From Nesterenkonia alkaliphila (GTDB lineage: Bacteria > Actinomycetota > Actinomycetes > Actinomycetales > Micrococcaceae): DNA of 64,000 bases. A program made the position numbers and the translations under genes. The notes under the pieces were generated by a model. The model was given only the letters and a program-made list of their open reading frames with translations, was not told the DNA's origin and did no database searches. Each line of letters opens with the position of its first letter. Within the stretch, counting starts at the first letter, position 1. Where the stretch lies: positions 1 through 64,000 of the forward strand of contig NZ_WRPM01000101.1 of NCBI RefSeq assembly GCF_009758175.1, read 5' to 3'. Below are positions 49,591 to 57,326 of the stretch, in pieces.

Positions 49591-49648
49591 ACCGGTGCAA
49601 ACTCAGCGTCTGCGCGGTTCATTCCTGGTGGGCTGCAGTCTGTGCCGA

Positions 49649-49654
49649 TAGATT
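49649..49654 (+). promoter_or_regulatory. Putative -10 box of the leaderless Nif3-like gene
   Basis: TAGATT ends 7 nt before the ATG at 49662. This supports that ATG over an in-frame TTG at 49653, which would overlap the box. Confidence 0.5.
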
Positions 49655-49661
49655 GAGCAGC

Positions 49662-50504
49662 ATGGTTCAGACTCCGACTCTGCAGGAGGTTCTCGATGTG
49701 GTCGAGGACCTGTGGCCGGCCCAACTGGCTGAAGACTGGGACGCGGTGGGCCTGGTGACCGGGCGCCGGGAGGCCCAGGTGAGCAAGATCCATTTCGCGG
49801 TGGACCCGGTCTCCGCAGTGGTGGAGGAGGCCTGCAGTGCCGGGGCGGATCTGCTGATCACCCACCACCCGCTGCTGCTGCGCGCGGTGAACTCGGTGGA
49901 GGCCGGCACCTTCAAGGGGGCGGCGGTGCACCGGCTTATCGAGTCCGGCTGTGCCCTGCTGACCGCGCACACCAATGGGGACTCTGCCGTGGGCGGAGTC
50001 AATGATGTGCTGGGCGAGATTCTGGGTCTGGTGGATGCGCAGCCGCTGAAGCCGGTTCAGGATGCGCTGCCGGAGGAGGGCCTGGGCCGCATCGGCAGCC
50101 TGCCCGCCGGGACCACCCTGGGCGAGTTCGCCGCCACGGTCTTCGGCACTCTGCCTGCGGTGGCCGGTGGAGTGCGGGTGGCCGGGGACCGCGACGCCAT
50201 CATCCAACGCGTAGCACTCTGCGGAGGGGCCGGGGATTCGCTGCTGGCCGCAGCTCGGGAGGCGGAGGCTGATGTCTATATCACCGCGGATCTGCGCCAC
50301 CACCCGGCCTCGGAGGCGCGGGAGGCGGTGCGCGGGGCACGGCCCTATCTGATCGATGTCTCCCACTTCGCCAGCGAATGGCTGTGGCTGCCAGCGGCGG
50401 CCCAGGCCTTGGACCGCCGGCTCGGCTATGCCGGCTTCGAGGTGGAGATCGCGGTCTCCGGGATCAATACCGACCCTTGGGACTTTGTGCTCACGCCCGG
50501 GTAA
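49662..50504 (+). CDS. Nif3-like dinuclear metal centre protein (GTP cyclohydrolase 1 type 2 family)
   Basis: A 280-residue NIF3/YqfO-family protein. The metal-ligand motifs are DLLITHHPLLLRAV, LLTAHTNGDSAVGGVND, and the C-terminal DVSHFASEWLWLP with its His-x-x-x-Glu. Function remains unsettled across the family, though hexameric dinuclear metal sites are established. It is likely leaderless. rnhA follows 11 bp later, a pairing common in actinobacteria. Confidence 0.9.
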   Translation: MVQTPTLQEVLDVVEDLWPAQLAEDWDAVGLVTGRREAQVSKIHFAVDPVSAVVEEACSAGADLLITHHPLLLRAVNSVEAGTFKGAAVHRLIESGCALLTAHTNGDSAVGGVNDVLGEILGLVDAQPLKPVQDALPEEGLGRIGSLPAGTTLGEFAATVFGTLPAVAGGVRVAGDRDAIIQRVALCGGAGDSLLAAAREAEADVYITADLRHHPASEAREAVRGARPYLIDVSHFASEWLWLPAAAQALDRRLGYAGFEVEIAVSGINTDPWDFVLTPG

Positions 50505-50515
50505 GGTTGCTGCAC

Positions 50516-50968
50516 GTGACTGATCTGATTATTGAGGCCGACGGGGGCTCCCGCGGCAACCCCGGAATCGCCGGGGCCGGTGCCCTGGTGCGCAACCCGC
50601 AGGGGACTATTCTGGCCGCTATAGCCGTCCCGCTGGGGATGCGTGCCAGCAATAACGTGGCCGAGTACACCGGACTCATCGAGGGGCTCAAGCTCGCCCG
50701 GCAGATCAACCCGGACGCCTATGTGGAGGTGAAGATGGACTCCAAGCTGGTGGTGGAGCAGATGAGCGGGCGCTGGAAGATCAAGCATGAAGATATGAAG
50801 CGCCTGGCTGCCGAGGCCAGCCAGATCCTCTCCCCCATGCAGGTCACCTATACCTGGATCCCGCGGGCCGAGAACGGCGACGCCGACATGCTCAGCAATG
50901 AGGCCATGGACGCCTCGGCGGCCGGCTCCGACTGGAATCCGGCCGCCAGCGCCATCCAGCCCGGCTGA
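50516..50968 (+). CDS. rnhA: Stand-alone RNase HI-like protein
   Basis: A 150-residue RNase H domain that should cut RNA in RNA-DNA hybrids. The four acidic residues are visible as D9 (EADGGSRGNPG), E50 (VAEYTGLIEGL), D75 (VKMDSKLVVEQM) and D124 (NGDADMLSNEAMD). In many actinobacteria this domain is fused to a C-terminal acid phosphatase (CobC-like); that part is absent here. The start is GTG, 8 nt after a TAAGGT box overlapping the upstream stop. Its own stop abuts the gnd 3' remnant directly. Confidence 0.9.
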   Translation: MTDLIIEADGGSRGNPGIAGAGALVRNPQGTILAAIAVPLGMRASNNVAEYTGLIEGLKLARQINPDAYVEVKMDSKLVVEQMSGRWKIKHEDMKRLAAEASQILSPMQVTYTWIPRAENGDADMLSNEAMDASAAGSDWNPAASAIQPG

Positions 50969-51029
50969 TCAGACCTCGGTCTCGGTGCGGTCCTCGGACC
51001 AGCGGGTGTGGAAGGTAACAGGCTTATCA
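50969..51029 (-). pseudogene. Remnant of a former gnd 3' end
   Basis: A 61-bp segment matches the last 61 bp of intact gnd (51107-51167) at 56 of 61 positions; the first 33 bp from the stop are identical. On the minus strand it reads DKPVTFHTRWSEDRTETEV then stop, against DKPGTFHTRWSEDRTETEV in the intact gene. It is separated from gnd by 77 bp holding repeat copy C and touches the rnhA stop. This is most likely the displaced end of the original gnd. Confidence 0.85.
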
Positions 51030-51044
51030 GTGCTGGTCCCGGCC

Positions 51045-51104
51045 GCGGGGAAACCCCGCTGGCCTCTCGGTGGGCAAAGCTCTGCCCACCTTCACACCTA
51101 AAAG
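51045..51104 (-). repeat. Copy C of the dispersed hairpin repeat, downstream of gnd
   Basis: On the minus strand, the head CTTTTAGGTGTGAAG begins 3 bp past the gnd stop. A stem GTGGGC/GCCCAC with an 8-nt loop follows, then CGAGAG, then a second hairpin GCGGGG-TTT-CCCCGC. Stem and loop differ from copies A and B, but pairing, head and tail are kept. It may also serve as a gnd terminator. Confidence 0.7.
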
Positions 51105-51106
51105 CC

Positions 51107-52564
51107 TCAGACCTCGGTCTCGGTGCGGTCCTCGGACCAACGAGTGTGGAACGTCCCAGGCTTATCAATGCGCTGATACGTATGAGCACCGAAGTAATCC
51201 CGCAGCCCCTGGGTCAAAGCCGCCGGCAACCGATCAGCACGCAGCGAATCGTAATACGCCAACGAAGAGGAGAACACCGGGGCTGGAACACCATAAGTCG
51301 CTGCTGCTGCTACCACCCGCCGCCAAGCCGGTAAGCACTCACTGATCGCCTCAGTGAACTCCGGTGCCAACAACAGATTCGCCGGGGTCTCACCCTCAGT
51401 CTCATAGGCGCGCATAATCGTATCCAGCAAATCAGCCCGAATAATGCACCCAGCCCGCCACAGAGACGCGATCGTGCGCATATCCAAGCTCCACCCGTAT
51501 TCGGCCCCAGCAGCGGTGAGCATATCGAAACCCTGAGCATACGAGACCAACTTCGACGCATAGAGCGCCTTACGGATATCCTCCACAAAGTCCTGCTGAG
51601 ACTCCTTAGTCCCGTAGAACTCCTGGGCACTAACCGCCTGATTCACCCCAGCCGGGAACACATCCCGAGTAATCTTCCGCAATTCACGCTGCGAGGAGAT
51701 AGACCGGGCAAAGACCGACTCCGCGATCGTCGTCACCGCAGAACCAACCTCCAACCCCGAGATCGCAGTCCACCGGCCGGTGCCCTTCTGCCCAGCAGCA
51801 TCCACAATCACATCCACCAACGGCCGACCCGTCAGCTCATCCTCCTGTTCCAGGACCTCGGAGGTGATCTCGATCAGATACGAGGCCAGATCCGTGGTGT
51901 TCCACTCCCGGAACACCTTCGCCTGCTGGGCCGGCTCGATCCCAGCCAAAGACCGCATCAGATCATAGGCCTCCCCAATGACCTGCATATCGGCATACTC
52001 AATCCCGTTATGCACCATCTTCACGTAATGCCCAGCACCATCAGTGCCCACCCAGGCACAACAGGGCTCCCCGTTATACGACGCGGCGATCTTCTCCAAC
52101 ATCGGACCCAGACTCTGATAAGACTCCTGGGAGCCCCCAGGCATGATCGAAGGGCCGTTGAGTGCACCCTCCTCACCACCAGAGACACCCACACCCACAA
52201 AATGCAGGCCCTTCTGACGCAGATCAGCCTCCCGACGCCTGGTCTCCTCATAAAACGAGTTCCCCGCATCAATAATGATGTCCCCTGCATCCAGCAGCGG
52301 GGTCAACTCATCAATCACCGCATCCACCGGGCCGCCAGCCTTGACCATGATCAACACCCGGCGCGGACGCTCCAGGGACTCCACCAGCTCCGCCAGGGTC
52401 TCCGTGCGCACAAACTCGCCCTCAGAGCCATAGGAATTGATCAGCGCATCCGTCTTCGCCACCGTCCGGTTGTGCAGAGCCACCCTAAACCCGTTCCTAG
52501 CCAGGTTCCGGGCCAAATTAGCCCCCATCACCGCAAGACCAGTCACTCCAATATCAGCGCCCAA
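51107..52564 (-). CDS. gnd: 6-phosphogluconate dehydrogenase (decarboxylating), probably acquired
   Basis: A 485-residue enzyme of the oxidative pentose phosphate pathway. The NADP-binding motif is GVTGLAVMGANLARN. The 6PGDH signature ISGGEEGALNGPSIMPGG-type segment and catalytic GHYVKMVHNGIEY are present, and the C-terminal helix bundle is complete. The start is TTG with GGAG seven bases upstream. Codon use stands out: TTG, ATT, GAT, GCT and GGG are frequent where the neighbours use CTG, ATC, GAC, GCC and GGC. With a second gnd 3' end beside it, gene replacement or insertion is likely. Confidence 0.95.
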   Translation of the reverse strand: MGADIGVTGLAVMGANLARNLARNGFRVALHNRTVAKTDALINSYGSEGEFVRTETLAELVESLERPRRVLIMVKAGGPVDAVIDELTPLLDAGDIIIDAGNSFYEETRRREADLRQKGLHFVGVGVSGGEEGALNGPSIMPGGSQESYQSLGPMLEKIAASYNGEPCCAWVGTDGAGHYVKMVHNGIEYADMQVIGEAYDLMRSLAGIEPAQQAKVFREWNTTDLASYLIEITSEVLEQEDELTGRPLVDVIVDAAGQKGTGRWTAISGLEVGSAVTTIAESVFARSISSQRELRKITRDVFPAGVNQAVSAQEFYGTKESQQDFVEDIRKALYASKLVSYAQGFDMLTAAGAEYGWSLDMRTIASLWRAGCIIRADLLDTIMRAYETEGETPANLLLAPEFTEAISECLPAWRRVVAAAATYGVPAPVFSSSLAYYDSLRADRLPAALTQGLRDYFGAHTYQRIDKPGTFHTRWSEDRTETEV

Positions 52565-52640
52565 TGCATCTCCTCAATAGGTGTCAATGTGATCCGGGAC
52601 CATCCTAGCCGTGTGAGCCGCGAACTTCGTGATGCGGCGA

Positions 52641-52710
52641 CTTTATGGTGTGAAGCTCGGCGCCACTGCAGCCGAGCGAGAGCGGCGGCGGCGTGTACGG
52701 CGCCGCGGAA
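52641..52710 (+). repeat. Copy B of the dispersed hairpin repeat, between gnd and ppk2
   Basis: On the plus strand, head CTTTATGGTGTGAAG (52641-52655) is followed by stem CTCGGC/GCCGAG with loop GCCACTGCA, tail CGAGAG (52677-52682) and a second GC-rich imperfect hairpin (about 52683-52706). Against copy A, two stem base pairs differ and both stay complementary. It is inverted relative to copy C, so both copies read outward from gnd. Confidence 0.7.
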
Positions 52711-52715
52711 GCAGC

Positions 52716-53648
52716 TCAGTCGCCGACTGCGTCGCGGCCGCGCTGGACGATCAGCGGGTCGGGCTCACCGACCACCTCGTGGTCCTTGCCCTCGTACTCG
52801 AACTGGGAGAGGAAGTAGCGCATCGCATTGAGCCGGGCCCGCTTCTTGTCATTGGACTTGATGGTGATCCAGGGGGCGTGGTCGGTGTCGGTGCGCAGGA
52901 ACATCTCTTCCTTGGCCTCGGTATAGGCCTCCCAGCGGTCCAGGGACTCCAGATCCATTGGTGAGAGCTTCCACTGCCGCACCGGGTCGATCTGCCGGAT
53001 GGCGAACCGGGTGCGCTGCTCCTTCTGGGTCACCGAGAACCAGAATTTGGTGAGATGGATGCCGGCGTCGATGAGCATCTTCTCGAAGACCGGGGCCTGG
53101 TCCATGAAGGTCTCGTACTCATCATCGGTGCAGAAGCCCATCACCCGTTCCACTCCGGCACGGTTGTACCAGGAGCGGTCGAAGAGCACCATCTCCCCGG
53201 CGGTGGGCAGGTGATAGATGTAGCGCTGGAAGTACCACTGCCCTTTCTCCCGGTCTGAGGGCTTGTTCAGGGCCACAACCCGGGCGGTGCGGGGGTTGAG
53301 ATGCTCGGTGAAGCGTTTGATGGTGCCGCCCTTGCCGGCGGCGTCGCGCCCTTCGAAAACCACCACATGCTTGAGCCCGAAGTCCTCGGCCCAGTACTGG
53401 AACTTCAGCAGCTCCACCTGCAAGTGGTACTTCTCGATCTCATAGAGGTCGCGGCCCATCCGCTCCTCATACGGATAGTTCTCCTGCCAGGTCTCCACCG
53501 CATTGCCCTGCGGGTCGATCAGGTCGGGGTCCGGGGTATGGCCATCAGCCACGGTGTACCCGCCGGCGAGCAGCTGGTCGATGAACTCGCGCAGATTCTG
53601 CCGAGGCTTATTGGCTTCGATACCTTCCCAGAGGTCCTGTTTCACCAT
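52716..53648 (-). CDS. ppk2: Polyphosphate kinase 2 family protein
   Basis: A 310-residue PPK2 that transfers phosphate between polyphosphate and nucleotides. Walker A lies at G100-G107 (GRDAAGKGG), the lid Arg/Lys segment is LNKPSDREKGQWYFQRYIYHLP, and Walker B D157 lies in FDRSWYNRAGVERVMG. The single-domain length fits class I PPK2. It lies 79 bp after zapE on the same strand. Its stop codon touches the distal part of repeat copy B. Confidence 0.94.
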   Translation of the reverse strand: MVKQDLWEGIEANKPRQNLREFIDQLLAGGYTVADGHTPDPDLIDPQGNAVETWQENYPYEERMGRDLYEIEKYHLQVELLKFQYWAEDFGLKHVVVFEGRDAAGKGGTIKRFTEHLNPRTARVVALNKPSDREKGQWYFQRYIYHLPTAGEMVLFDRSWYNRAGVERVMGFCTDDEYETFMDQAPVFEKMLIDAGIHLTKFWFSVTQKEQRTRFAIRQIDPVRQWKLSPMDLESLDRWEAYTEAKEEMFLRTDTDHAPWITIKSNDKKRARLNAMRYFLSQFEYEGKDHEVVGEPDPLIVQRGRDAVGD

Positions 53649-53727
53649 TGCTGCCTGCCTTTCCTGCTGCCGATGGAATCGCTGTCATCGAAGCAAAGCT
53701 GCGTGAATTCCAGATGAACTGTCCAGC

Positions 53728-54798
53728 TTACAGAGCCTGCTCGCCCATCTGGCCGGCGCGCGCCAGCGCAGTGAGCCTAGAGACCGCACGGTGGTACTTC
53801 TTCATGTACCCGCCGGAGAGCATTTCCTCAGTGAACAGCGCGTCGAAGGGCTCACCGGAGGCGATGATCTTCACATCCTGGTCATAGAGCCGATCCGCCA
53901 GGACCACGAACCGCAGTGCCAGTGACTGCCCGGTGATGGTCTCCACATCCTTGAGCACCAGCACCTCTACTCCGGAGATCAGCTGGCGGTAGCGGCTGGG
54001 GTGTACTTTGCTCAGATGCGCGCACAGCGGCCCGAAGTCATCCACCACCCGAGTCTTCTCCGGGTAGTGCTCTGTGGCGAACTCCTCCACCTGGCTGCTG
54101 CTCAGCGGGGCCGGCGCCTCGGGCAGGCCCCGGTGCCGGTAGTCCTCCCCGTCCACCCGGATCACGCGGAACTGATCGGCCAGGACCTGGATCTCGCGCT
54201 TGAAGTCAGTGGCGGCGAACCGCCCTTCACCCAGGGATCCCGGCAGCGTGTTGGAGGTGGCTGCCAGCTTCACCCCGGCGTCGGCCAGCTCGCGCAGCAG
54301 CCGAGACATCAGGGTGGTGTCCCCGGCGTCATCGAGCTCGAACTCGTCGATGCAGACCAGCTGGTAGTCGCTGAGCACCTCCACAGTTTTGCGGAAGCTC
54401 AGGGCGCCCACCAGGTTGGTGTACTCCACAAAGGTGCCGAAGGCCCGTTTGTGCTCAGGCACTCCATTCTCCCCGGCGGCATGGTAGAGCGAGGCCAGCA
54501 GGTGAGTCTTGCCCACACCGAACCCGCCGTCCAGGTAGATTCCGGCCGGGCCGGCAGGCTTGGTCCTGCCCCCGAAGAGTCTGCCCAGGAAGGAGGACGA
54601 CGCCGGTGCCCCCACAGTGCTGGAAAACTCCCTCAGTGCTGCCACCGCCTCGGCCTGGGAGGGGTGCCCGGGATCGGGGATGTAGCTGTCAAAGGAGACT
54701 GACGCGAAGCGGAAGGACGGGCGCAGCCCGGCCAGCAGGTCATCCACTGTGACCTGGGGTGTTCGTTCAGCAAGCGGTGCGGCGGCATCTGATGGCAT
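53728..54798 (-). CDS. zapE: Cell division protein ZapE (AFG1-like ATPase)
   Basis: A 356-residue P-loop ATPase. Walker A is GGFGVGKTHLLASL, Walker B is LVCIDEFELDD, and sensor and arginine-finger segments (LAATSNTLPGSLGEG) follow, typical of AFG1/ZapE. In Escherichia coli ZapE acts at the constricting Z-ring. The frame is open for 171 further codons upstream across the GDPD gene, but family length and the MPSDAA start place the ATG at 54798. It is divergent from the GDPD gene. Confidence 0.92.
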   Translation of the reverse strand: MPSDAAAPLAERTPQVTVDDLLAGLRPSFRFASVSFDSYIPDPGHPSQAEAVAALREFSSTVGAPASSSFLGRLFGGRTKPAGPAGIYLDGGFGVGKTHLLASLYHAAGENGVPEHKRAFGTFVEYTNLVGALSFRKTVEVLSDYQLVCIDEFELDDAGDTTLMSRLLRELADAGVKLAATSNTLPGSLGEGRFAATDFKREIQVLADQFRVIRVDGEDYRHRGLPEAPAPLSSSQVEEFATEHYPEKTRVVDDFGPLCAHLSKVHPSRYRQLISGVEVLVLKDVETITGQSLALRFVVLADRLYDQDVKIIASGEPFDALFTEEMLSGGYMKKYHRAVSRLTALARAGQMGEQAL

Positions 54799-54836
54799 AG
54801 TCTCCAGCTTACGCCCGCCAGGGGATGGCGTTTGGG

Positions 54837-54842
54837 TAGTAT
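54837..54842 (+). promoter_or_regulatory. Putative -10 box of leaderless GDPD gene
   Basis: TAGTAT ends 7 nt before the GTG at 54850, supporting that start over the in-frame TTG at 54832, which lies upstream of the box. Confidence 0.55.
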
Positions 54843-54849
54843 CACAGGA

Positions 54850-55578
54850 GTGAGCAGACTCCCTGACTGGCTGACCGACCGCCCCATCACACACCGAGGT
54901 CTGCACGGTTCCGGAGTCCCAGAGAACTCGATGGCCGCATTCCAGGCTTCCATCGAGGCTGGCCTGCCCATTGAGCTGGATGTGCAGCTGAGTGCAGATG
55001 ACCAGCTGGTGGTCCATCACGACGATCATCTCCAACGGCTCTGCGGCCGCCAGGAGCTGGTGCGGCAGCTCAGCCTGCAGGAGCTCACAGCGCTGACCAT
55101 CACCGGCACCGACCAGCAGCCGCTGAGCTTCGCGCAGACCCTGGAGTTTGTGGACGGCAGGGTTCCGCTGTTGGTGGAGATCAAGACCGGGGAGTGCCGG
55201 AACCTGCGGGCCCAGGCGGCAGCGGCCGCACTGCGGGACTACCGCGGAGAGTGCGCCGTGCAGTCCTTCGATCCGCTGATTGTGGGCTGGTTCGCCAAGA
55301 ACGCACCCCACGTGCTGCGCGGCCAGCTCTCCGGAAGCTTCGCAGAGAAGAAGGACATGTCCTGGGCCACCAAGAAGCTGCTGCAGAACCTCGGGCTGAA
55401 CGGGATCTCAAAGCCGGACTTCGTGGCCTATGAGTACCGCGCCATCAACCAGGCCCGTGCCCGGCTGATCTCCCAGCGATGGCCGCTGCTGCTGTGGACC
55501 ATCACGGCGCAGCAGGACATGGAGCGGGCCTATGCGCTGGCCGATAACGTGATCTTTGAGGGTTTCTCCCCCGCATGA
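54850..55578 (+). CDS. Glycerophosphodiester phosphodiesterase family protein
   Basis: A 242-residue GDPD TIM-barrel enzyme that releases glycerol-3-phosphate from glycerophosphodiesters. The catalytic HRGLHGSGVPENSMAAF motif near residue 15 and ELDVQLSADDQLVVHHDD supply the two histidines and acidic metal ligands. No signal peptide is visible, so it is cytosolic. The GTG start is chosen from the -10 spacing. It is convergent with the alpha/beta hydrolase 12 bp away. Confidence 0.92.
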   Translation: MSRLPDWLTDRPITHRGLHGSGVPENSMAAFQASIEAGLPIELDVQLSADDQLVVHHDDHLQRLCGRQELVRQLSLQELTALTITGTDQQPLSFAQTLEFVDGRVPLLVEIKTGECRNLRAQAAAAALRDYRGECAVQSFDPLIVGWFAKNAPHVLRGQLSGSFAEKKDMSWATKKLLQNLGLNGISKPDFVAYEYRAINQARARLISQRWPLLLWTITAQQDMERAYALADNVIFEGFSPA

Positions 55579-55590
55579 CGGTGGATGCGG

Positions 55591-56847
55591 CTAGCTGGTT
55601 CCCGGCTCCGGGAGCGCGAGCAGCTCGGTGACCCACTGGTGGACGTGGGACTCCCAGCGTTCGGGATCGTAGTTCCACTCCTTGACATGCCGGGCGGTGT
55701 GGAAGGGCACGAAGTCCACCAGCCGGTTGCGCTCGGCAAGGTCCCGGCTGGGCTGATAGGGCACCACCTCGTCGTCGATGCTGTGCAGGATCAAAGTACG
55801 GGTGTGCAGCTGGTCGGCTCGGGCGATCCAGTTCAGCGCCTTCAGGTCCACCGGGGAGGCCAGCCCAGTGGCCCTGCGCCCGGCGTCGTTGGAGATCAGC
55901 CACTGAGCCAGCCGGCCCAGCAGCTCCGGGACCCGCCGCTCCTTGGCCTGGTGGCCGAGCACGTCGATCCAGTCCACTACCGGTCCGGTGAGCACCAGAC
56001 CGCGGATCCGGGTGGTCAGCGGTGACCGGTCGGCGGTCTGCAGGGCAATCGCCCCGCCCATCGACCAGCCGAAGATCAGCACGTCCTCGGCCCCGTGGTC
56101 CAGCGCATAGGCCACCGCTGCCTCAACGTCCTCCCACTCGGTGATCCCGAGCCCGTAGCGGCCATCGGGTCCGGCTGGAGCCTCGCCGTCGTTGCGGTAG
56201 GAGACCAGCAGCGAATCGATGCCCAAGCGGTGTGCGGCCCACAGGGCCTTGACCGCCTCCACCCGGGTCCCGGTGCGCCCGTGCACCATAACCCCCCAGA
56301 TCCGCCTGCCGGCCAGCGGGCCCTCGGGGTTGCGGTGTGGGACGTACCAGGCAGGTGCCGGGCCGACGGGCAGCTCAACGCTGACCTCCTCGTACCCGAA
56401 TCCGGCGTCGGCGGGGTTTAGGTACAGGGCGGAGCTGATCGAGGCTGCTTTGGCTGTGCGCAGGTCCCCGTGCTGGACCCCGAGCACCCGGCGGGTGACC
56501 GTGCCGTGCTTGGGCTCCAGGGAAGTGATCTTCCCAATCTGAGCTACCGCCCGGCCCTGGTTGAAGTGCAGTCCGTACGTGCCCTCCACCACCGTGTCCT
56601 CAGTGACCGGGAGGATCACTTGGAGCCCATCGGAGTCCTCGATAACCGCCAGGATCTCCAGGGTCTCGGCCGGCTCATGGGCCGGGGTGACCACCATCCG
56701 GGCCAGGTAGGCGGAGACGCTGGACATGATGCCCGCCAGTACCGTGCCGGCGGCCAGTCCGGTGGCTGCTCCCAGCAGCACTGATCTGACCCATGGGGTG
56801 GGCTCGGGCTCCCGCCGCAGCCTGCGCACAACTTCCTCAGTGTCCAT
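55591..56847 (-). CDS. Membrane-anchored alpha/beta hydrolase
   Basis: A 418-residue protein. An N-terminal hydrophobic helix (VRSVLLGAATGLAAGTVLAGIM, about 20-41) anchors it. A beta-rich region of about 130 residues follows, then an alpha/beta hydrolase domain with nucleophile elbow GWSMGGAIAL, a later Asp (HSIDDEVVP) and a catalytic His in TARHVKEW. Its substrate is unknown; Ser-esterase or peptidase-type chemistry is expected. GGGAGGAAC just upstream fixes the ATG at 56847 rather than one five codons earlier. Confidence 0.88.
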   Translation of the reverse strand: MDTEEVVRRLRREPEPTPWVRSVLLGAATGLAAGTVLAGIMSSVSAYLARMVVTPAHEPAETLEILAVIEDSDGLQVILPVTEDTVVEGTYGLHFNQGRAVAQIGKITSLEPKHGTVTRRVLGVQHGDLRTAKAASISSALYLNPADAGFGYEEVSVELPVGPAPAWYVPHRNPEGPLAGRRIWGVMVHGRTGTRVEAVKALWAAHRLGIDSLLVSYRNDGEAPAGPDGRYGLGITEWEDVEAAVAYALDHGAEDVLIFGWSMGGAIALQTADRSPLTTRIRGLVLTGPVVDWIDVLGHQAKERRVPELLGRLAQWLISNDAGRRATGLASPVDLKALNWIARADQLHTRTLILHSIDDEVVPYQPSRDLAERNRLVDFVPFHTARHVKEWNYDPERWESHVHQWVTELLALPEPGTS

Positions 56848-56906
56848 GTTCCTCCCACGCATGTGTGACCGGGCTCTACTCTACGCCGGACTCCTGGGCT
56901 GAGGCT

Positions 56907-56912
56907 TAGACT
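56907..56912 (+). promoter_or_regulatory. Putative -10 box of leaderless msrB
   Basis: TAGACT ends 6 nt before the ATG, and no ribosome binding site is visible. Confidence 0.55.
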
Positions 56913-56918
56913 GAAGCT

Positions 56919-57326
56919 ATGAGTGATGATCCGTTCCGCACAAAGCTCAGCGACTTCGAGTTCCAGGTGCTGCGCGAGGGGGGCACCGAGCGGCCCTACA
57001 CCGGTGAGTACTGGGACAATAAGCAGCCGGGGACGTACTTCTGCCGGGCCTGCGGCGCCAAACTCTTCGAGTCGGAGACCAAGTTCGACTCCCGCTGCGG
57101 TTGGCCCAGCTTCTACCAGCCTGCCGAGGGCTCCAATGTGACCTATCTGAAGGACACCTCGATGGGGATGCAGCGGATCGAGGTGCGCTGCGGTTCCTGT
57201 GACTCCCACCTGGGGCATCTCTTTGAAGGTGAGGGGTTCAACACTCCCACCGATCTGCGCTACTGCATCAACTCGGTCTCGATGACCTTTGAACCGGCAG
57301 AGCACGACGACGAGGGAGCAGCCTGA
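56919..57326 (+). CDS. msrB: Peptide methionine-R-sulfoxide reductase MsrB
   Basis: A 135-residue enzyme that reduces the R-epimer of methionine sulfoxide. Zinc cysteines are C42/C45 (CRAC) and C91/C94 (CGSC), catalytic C116 lies in RYCINSVSM, and C60 (SRCGWPSF) is the likely resolving residue. It is leaderless-type. The next gene starts directly after the stop (TGAGTG), so the two form an operon. It complements msrA at 49.1 kb. Confidence 0.96.
   Translation: MSDDPFRTKLSDFEFQVLREGGTERPYTGEYWDNKQPGTYFCRACGAKLFESETKFDSRCGWPSFYQPAEGSNVTYLKDTSMGMQRIEVRCGSCDSHLGHLFEGEGFNTPTDLRYCINSVSMTFEPAEHDDEGAA

Noticed and set aside
52590-52600. TTGACA on the minus strand just upstream of gnd as a -35 element
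   Set aside because: At standard spacing the -10 would fall on or past the gnd start codon, where no TAnnnT is present.
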